From an uncultured Clostridia bacterium (GTDB taxonomy: Bacteria > Bacillota > Clostridia > Lachnospirales > Lachnospiraceae): DNA of 64,000 nt. The stretch spans positions 17,209 through 81,208 of the forward strand of contig CANRWA010000012.1 in the NCBI GenBank assembly GCA_947643415.1. Reading direction: 5' to 3'. Under the pieces are notes generated by a model. The model saw nothing but the letters and a program-made list of their open reading frames with translations, did not search any database and was not told the DNA's origin. Both the position numbers and the translations under genes were made by a program. Below are positions 60,416 through 64,000 of the stretch, in pieces (positions within the stretch are counted from its first letter, which is position 1; the number at the start of each line of letters is the position of its first letter).

Positions 60416-61495
60416 TTACTCTACCAGTTTTTCAAATATATCTTTCACTTTCTTAAAGGATTCCATAAGTTTAGGTGAAAATGTACCACATTCACCATTT
60501 AATATCATTTGAAATGCCTTATCCTTTGGAAATGCTGCCTTGTACACCCGCTCGCACACAAGGGCATCATAGACATCTGCCACAGATACGATCTGCGCTG
60601 AGATCGGAATATCTTCACCTTTCAGCCCATCCGGATAACCTCTGCCATCATACCGCTCATGATGATGCCGGCAGATCTCATAGGATGTCTTCTGGTAATC
60701 ATCATCCCATATACCCTCGATCTGGGCCAGCAGGTCACTCCCCTGTGTCGTATGTGTCTTCATCAGCGCAAATTCCTCATCCGTAAGCCTGCCCGGTTTC
60801 AGCAGCACCTTATCCGGTATCGCGATCTTTCCCACATCATGTAGGGCACTCGCTGCTGCGATCATCTCCACCGTTTCCCCATCCAACCCATATTCCGGAT
60901 AATCCTCCATAATCTGATAGGCAAGGACTTTGGTAAAGTTCTTTACCCTCTTAACATGCTCACCGCTTTCCAGATTACGGCATTCCACCACTGTACCCAG
61001 TACCTCTATGATCCTCTCATTTGTCTCCTGCAGCCGTTCAGCCTGCATCGCCAGTGTCTGGTTCTGTTTGCGCAATTTCTCTGTCTGTGCCTGGACTTTC
61101 TGCTCCAGATGATTCTTATAAGCAAAGAGGTCAACCGAGTTTCTCACCCTGTTCTTCACAAGAGACGGTTCAAATGGTTTATGGATAAAATCAGCAACTC
61201 CCAATTCAAAGCACTTATTCTCCACATCTACCGCTCTCTCTGCACTAATGATCAGTATCGGAATACTTTTTATCCAATCGTTCTCACGCATTGCGTCGAT
61301 CACACCAAAGCCATCCAGCTTTGGCATCTGCAGATCCAGAAGGACAGCACTGATCTCATCTGCCATTTCCTTCATGACCGCCAACGCCCGCTCACCATCT
61401 TCTGCCATCTCCACCTCATATTCTGTCTCCAATATGGCACACAACAGCTCACGGTTCATTTCCGCATCGTCCACAACTAATACTTTGTTTCCCAT
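60416..61495 (-). CDS. response regulator with HD-GYP domain (probable c-di-GMP phosphodiesterase)
   Basis: Receiver KVLVVDDAEMNRELL; HDVGKIAIPDKVLLKPGRLTDEE; HHERYDGRGYPDGLKGEDIP. Confidence 0.93.
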   Translation of the reverse strand: MGNKVLVVDDAEMNRELLCAILETEYEVEMAEDGERALAVMKEMADEISAVLLDLQMPKLDGFGVIDAMRENDWIKSIPILIISAERAVDVENKCFELGVADFIHKPFEPSLVKNRVRNSVDLFAYKNHLEQKVQAQTEKLRKQNQTLAMQAERLQETNERIIEVLGTVVECRNLESGEHVKRVKNFTKVLAYQIMEDYPEYGLDGETVEMIAAASALHDVGKIAIPDKVLLKPGRLTDEEFALMKTHTTQGSDLLAQIEGIWDDDYQKTSYEICRHHHERYDGRGYPDGLKGEDIPISAQIVSVADVYDALVCERVYKAAFPKDKAFQMILNGECGTFSPKLMESFKKVKDIFEKLVE

Positions 61496-61554
61496 AGTAT
61501 CCCTCCGTGTTCTCCTTTCGATCATATAAAGTTTCTTTCCCTGCTATCATACTA

Positions 61555-61595
61555 CAAAACCCATCTATAAGCAATACGGTATAGATGGGTTTTTC
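61555..61595. terminator. intrinsic terminator
   Basis: AAAACCCATCTATAAGCAATACGGTATAGATGGGTTTTT. Confidence 0.75.
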
Positions 61596-61608
61596 GGTTG
61601 GATTACTC

Positions 61609-62157
61609 TTATAATTCCTTCAGCATCCACTGCAGCAGCATAATATGATATTCTTCATCCTTAATGATCCTTGCAAGGACAGCATTAACATATTCATCCT
61701 GAATCCGATCCATATGCATCTGGTATTGATGGGCTGCCGCCTTCTCCGCCTCAATATCTGCCATCAGCATCTTACTGACACTCTCAGGGATCGTAAGATA
61801 CTCAGGTGTCCACATACGGTTTCCTCCATTCTGGTATCGTGCCGTAAAGTCAATGCGCCCACCCAAAAGGCAGATCAGTTCCCCCAGCTTCTGCAGATGC
61901 ATCATCTCTGCCATGGCAATCCCAAGGATCGTCCTGGCGATGGGACATCTCTCATATGACAATCGGTTTTCATTGTTGATGTACTGTGTTATCGCACTCA
62001 GCTCAGACACCGAGCCACAATAATCAATGCTAAGCAGACTGGCATATGCCTGATTTCTCGCCTTTACCTGAAGTGGCGGATAAGGAAGGCCTGCCATGAT
62101 AGGCGTCACATTCATAAAATTGCAGGATGCTGTGATGGTATTTGTTTTCTCACTCAT
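61609..62157 (-). CDS. ferritin-like domain protein
   Basis: DYCGSVSELSAITQYINNENRL...GIAMAEMMHLQKLGELI...DIEAEKAAAHQYQMHMDRI...IIKDEEYHIMLL. Confidence 0.8.
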   Translation of the reverse strand: MSEKTNTITASCNFMNVTPIMAGLPYPPLQVKARNQAYASLLSIDYCGSVSELSAITQYINNENRLSYERCPIARTILGIAMAEMMHLQKLGELICLLGGRIDFTARYQNGGNRMWTPEYLTIPESVSKMLMADIEAEKAAAHQYQMHMDRIQDEYVNAVLARIIKDEEYHIMLLQWMLKEL

Positions 62158-62278
62158 GATACTCTCCATTCTATTCATAGTTTTTTATTATTGTTACCTA
62201 TGATAGTATATTGGAGAAATGGAGATGTATGACTGGTATAGTCAAACACATTTAGGAATAGCATATATGAGGCAAAAA

Positions 62279-62752
62279 TTATAAATCCCCTCTGATATCT
62301 CTATCATATTCCTGAATTTTACCAATAATCTCTGATAAATGATCCTCCTCTTTCTTGTTAAACAAATACTTTGTAATCATCTGTGGAACTACCATGAAAG
62401 TTCCTATCAATGCTGCTAAGGATGTTATTAAACCTGGTAATGTTTCATAAACTTCTACTATACCAAAAGCCAAGCAAAACAATGTTCCACACATAAATAG
62501 AATGGCCGTTGCAGGAACCCAGAACAACAAATATTTTGCAATTAGAAATAACTCCTTTTTGTTCTTTCTTTTTTCCTGTGTATTCAGTTTAAAGTCCAGT
62601 ACATATGCTTTCAACAATTCTGTGTATTGTTCATTATGTTCAGATAAACTTGATGTATCACTTTTATGTAATAATAAAAATGCATCATCTGATTCTATCT
62701 GTTGTGGATGCTCTATTAAGTTTTGACTAATTATATCCCTGTCACTGTTCAT
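62279..62752 (-). CDS. hypothetical protein with two TM helices
   Basis: Hydrophobic segments FLIAKYLLFWVPATAILFMCGTLFCLAFGIV and LITSLAALIGTFMVV; overlaps the ImmA-like gene by 11 nt. Confidence 0.65.
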   Translation of the reverse strand: MNSDRDIISQNLIEHPQQIESDDAFLLLHKSDTSSLSEHNEQYTELLKAYVLDFKLNTQEKRKNKKELFLIAKYLLFWVPATAILFMCGTLFCLAFGIVEVYETLPGLITSLAALIGTFMVVPQMITKYLFNKKEEDHLSEIIGKIQEYDRDIRGDL

Positions 62753-63323
62753 AACCCTCTATTCCTAATTCTTTAAATCTTTTTAATACAGCCGTAGGTG
62801 ATACAAGAAAGTATCGGCTCAATGTACTCACAATATCTGCCTTGCTTTGATTATTCTTATATTGTTCAAATTTTTTTTGAAATTCTCTTTCAGGCATTAG
62901 AAGATTCGCAGCGAAACAATTAGCACGCATTTCCTCTTCATTTTCTGACTCGCTTTCTGGAAAATAAGTATTATAATAACACAAATTTTCATCTCCATTA
63001 AAATCAAAAAGATAATGTGCCAATTCATGTGCCAAAGCAAATCTCTTATGACCAATATTACCTTTTGTATCAACGAATATAATTTTATTTGAGCCGTAAT
63101 ATTCTTCAAATGTCGGATCAACTGCTATATAAGCAGATAAACCATCAGGTTCTAAGTTACTCTGAAAAATCTTAAATCCAAGATTATTCAATATCTCTAC
63201 AATCGGAACTCCAGAAGTCAAATCATTAACCTCAAAATTCTTCAGCACACTTTCAGCCACTTTAGGCACTTCCTTAATATTGTTTTCCTTTTTTTGAATA
63301 TCTAATACAAAATTATTACTCAT
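62742..63323 (-). CDS. ImmA/IrrE-family metallopeptidase
   Basis: HKRFALAHELAHYLFDFNGDE...EEMRANCFAANLLMPEREF; start at MSNNFV. Confidence 0.88.
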   Translation of the reverse strand: MSNNFVLDIQKKENNIKEVPKVAESVLKNFEVNDLTSGVPIVEILNNLGFKIFQSNLEPDGLSAYIAVDPTFEEYYGSNKIIFVDTKGNIGHKRFALAHELAHYLFDFNGDENLCYYNTYFPESESENEEEMRANCFAANLLMPEREFQKKFEQYKNNQSKADIVSTLSRYFLVSPTAVLKRFKELGIEGYEQ

Positions 63324-63444
63324 TTTGTCACCTTTTATATATTTATTACAACCAGTATTAGTAAATTGAATTAATTTCCTCATAAATCTTCCCCTTTCTT
63401 CTAATAATTATTATATTAATAGAGAAAAGAAGATTTTGTCAAAA

Positions 63445-63996
63445 TCACAATGGATTTTTTGTCTTTTTAAATACTTCTTCATACATTTTACTATTTAACA
63501 CTCTAGGAGCCAAATTTTTCCAGGGATATCCACGCATAATCTGAGGCATTAATAATATAGAAAAAACATTTGCCTCATATTCTTTTCTTATCTCCTCTGG
63601 AAAAAACTTATTCAATTCATCATTGTTCATTGCTGCCATCTGCCCATCATGCAAAAAATAATGCCCCAATTCATGTGCACATAAAATCCTTGCCCCATAA
63701 CTTTCATTACCGAATTTATCTGAAATATAAATTGTGTCTGATTTCAAATAAGAAGGCATAGCATCCATTTCAATTCTCACAAACATAAGTCTCAAACCAT
63801 AAAATTTCGCAACTTCAAAAGGAGTCGGCATATACGACACACCTTTAATAAATTCAAGCTCTTGATATAACTTGCCATAATAATCAGCTACTGGGGTTAT
63901 TATTTCATCTAGTTTTTCAATAATTTCACCTATACACTTCTCAGTATCCTCCCATAATAATCTTTGTTTTCCTCTTGTTAACTCGCTTTTTCTCAT
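63445..63996 (-). CDS. ImmA/IrrE-family metallopeptidase
   Basis: ARILCAHELGHYFLHDGQ...EYEANVFSILLMP; begins at the window edge. Confidence 0.85.
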   Translation of the reverse strand: MRKSELTRGKQRLLWEDTEKCIGEIIEKLDEIITPVADYYGKLYQELEFIKGVSYMPTPFEVAKFYGLRLMFVRIEMDAMPSYLKSDTIYISDKFGNESYGARILCAHELGHYFLHDGQMAAMNNDELNKFFPEEIRKEYEANVFSILLMPQIMRGYPWKNLAPRVLNSKMYEEVFKKTKNPL

Positions 63997-64000
63997 TTTT

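Overview
The window looks like a Clostridia/Lachnospiraceae-type chromosome segment; this is inferred from gene content, gene order and SRP RNA style, and no database search was run. Core genes recognised from protein sequence include thrS (behind a T-box leader), thyX, radA, araA, murA, trpS, tadA, hydE, a class A PBP, a RelQ-type small alarmone synthetase, a moxR/DUF58/transglutaminase cluster, SRP RNA, an [FeFe] hydrogenase and several GGDEF/HD-GYP, GHKL/LytTR and ABC/FtsX signalling or transport genes. About 34.4-42.3 kb is an AT-rich, decaying accessory island. It holds a tyrosine-recombinase stub, an AbiEii-like C-terminal fragment, a frameshifted UvrD-RecB helicase-nuclease, a second UvrD fragment, a frameshifted B12 radical-SAM gene, a RelE/ParE TA pair whose 54-aa antitoxin is absent from the ORF track, and a PIN-domain remnant. 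The island lies between two paralogous ~890-aa FtsX permeases, only one of which has an adjacent ATPase. The most notable unexplained signals are: (1) four copies of a TNACA-N4-TGTAA (BceR-like) box, two at the paralogous transporter promoters and two in ~150-bp orphan direct repeats; (2) a perfect 15-bp direct repeat with 20-bp period, LytTR-like, between a LytTR regulator and a 952-aa surface protein; (3) a three-copy two-hairpin intergenic repeat with compensatory stem changes; (4) a ~560-bp near-complete palindrome at 18.5-19.1 kb; (5) a 157-bp palindromic MITE-like element at 8.0 kb; (6) a small palindromic repeat family (CTCAACGGC...CAATTTGAACCCG); (7) an AbiEi-like gene next to a small alarmone synthetase; (8) tandem ImmA/IrrE peptidases with an overlapping 2-TM gene at the right edge.
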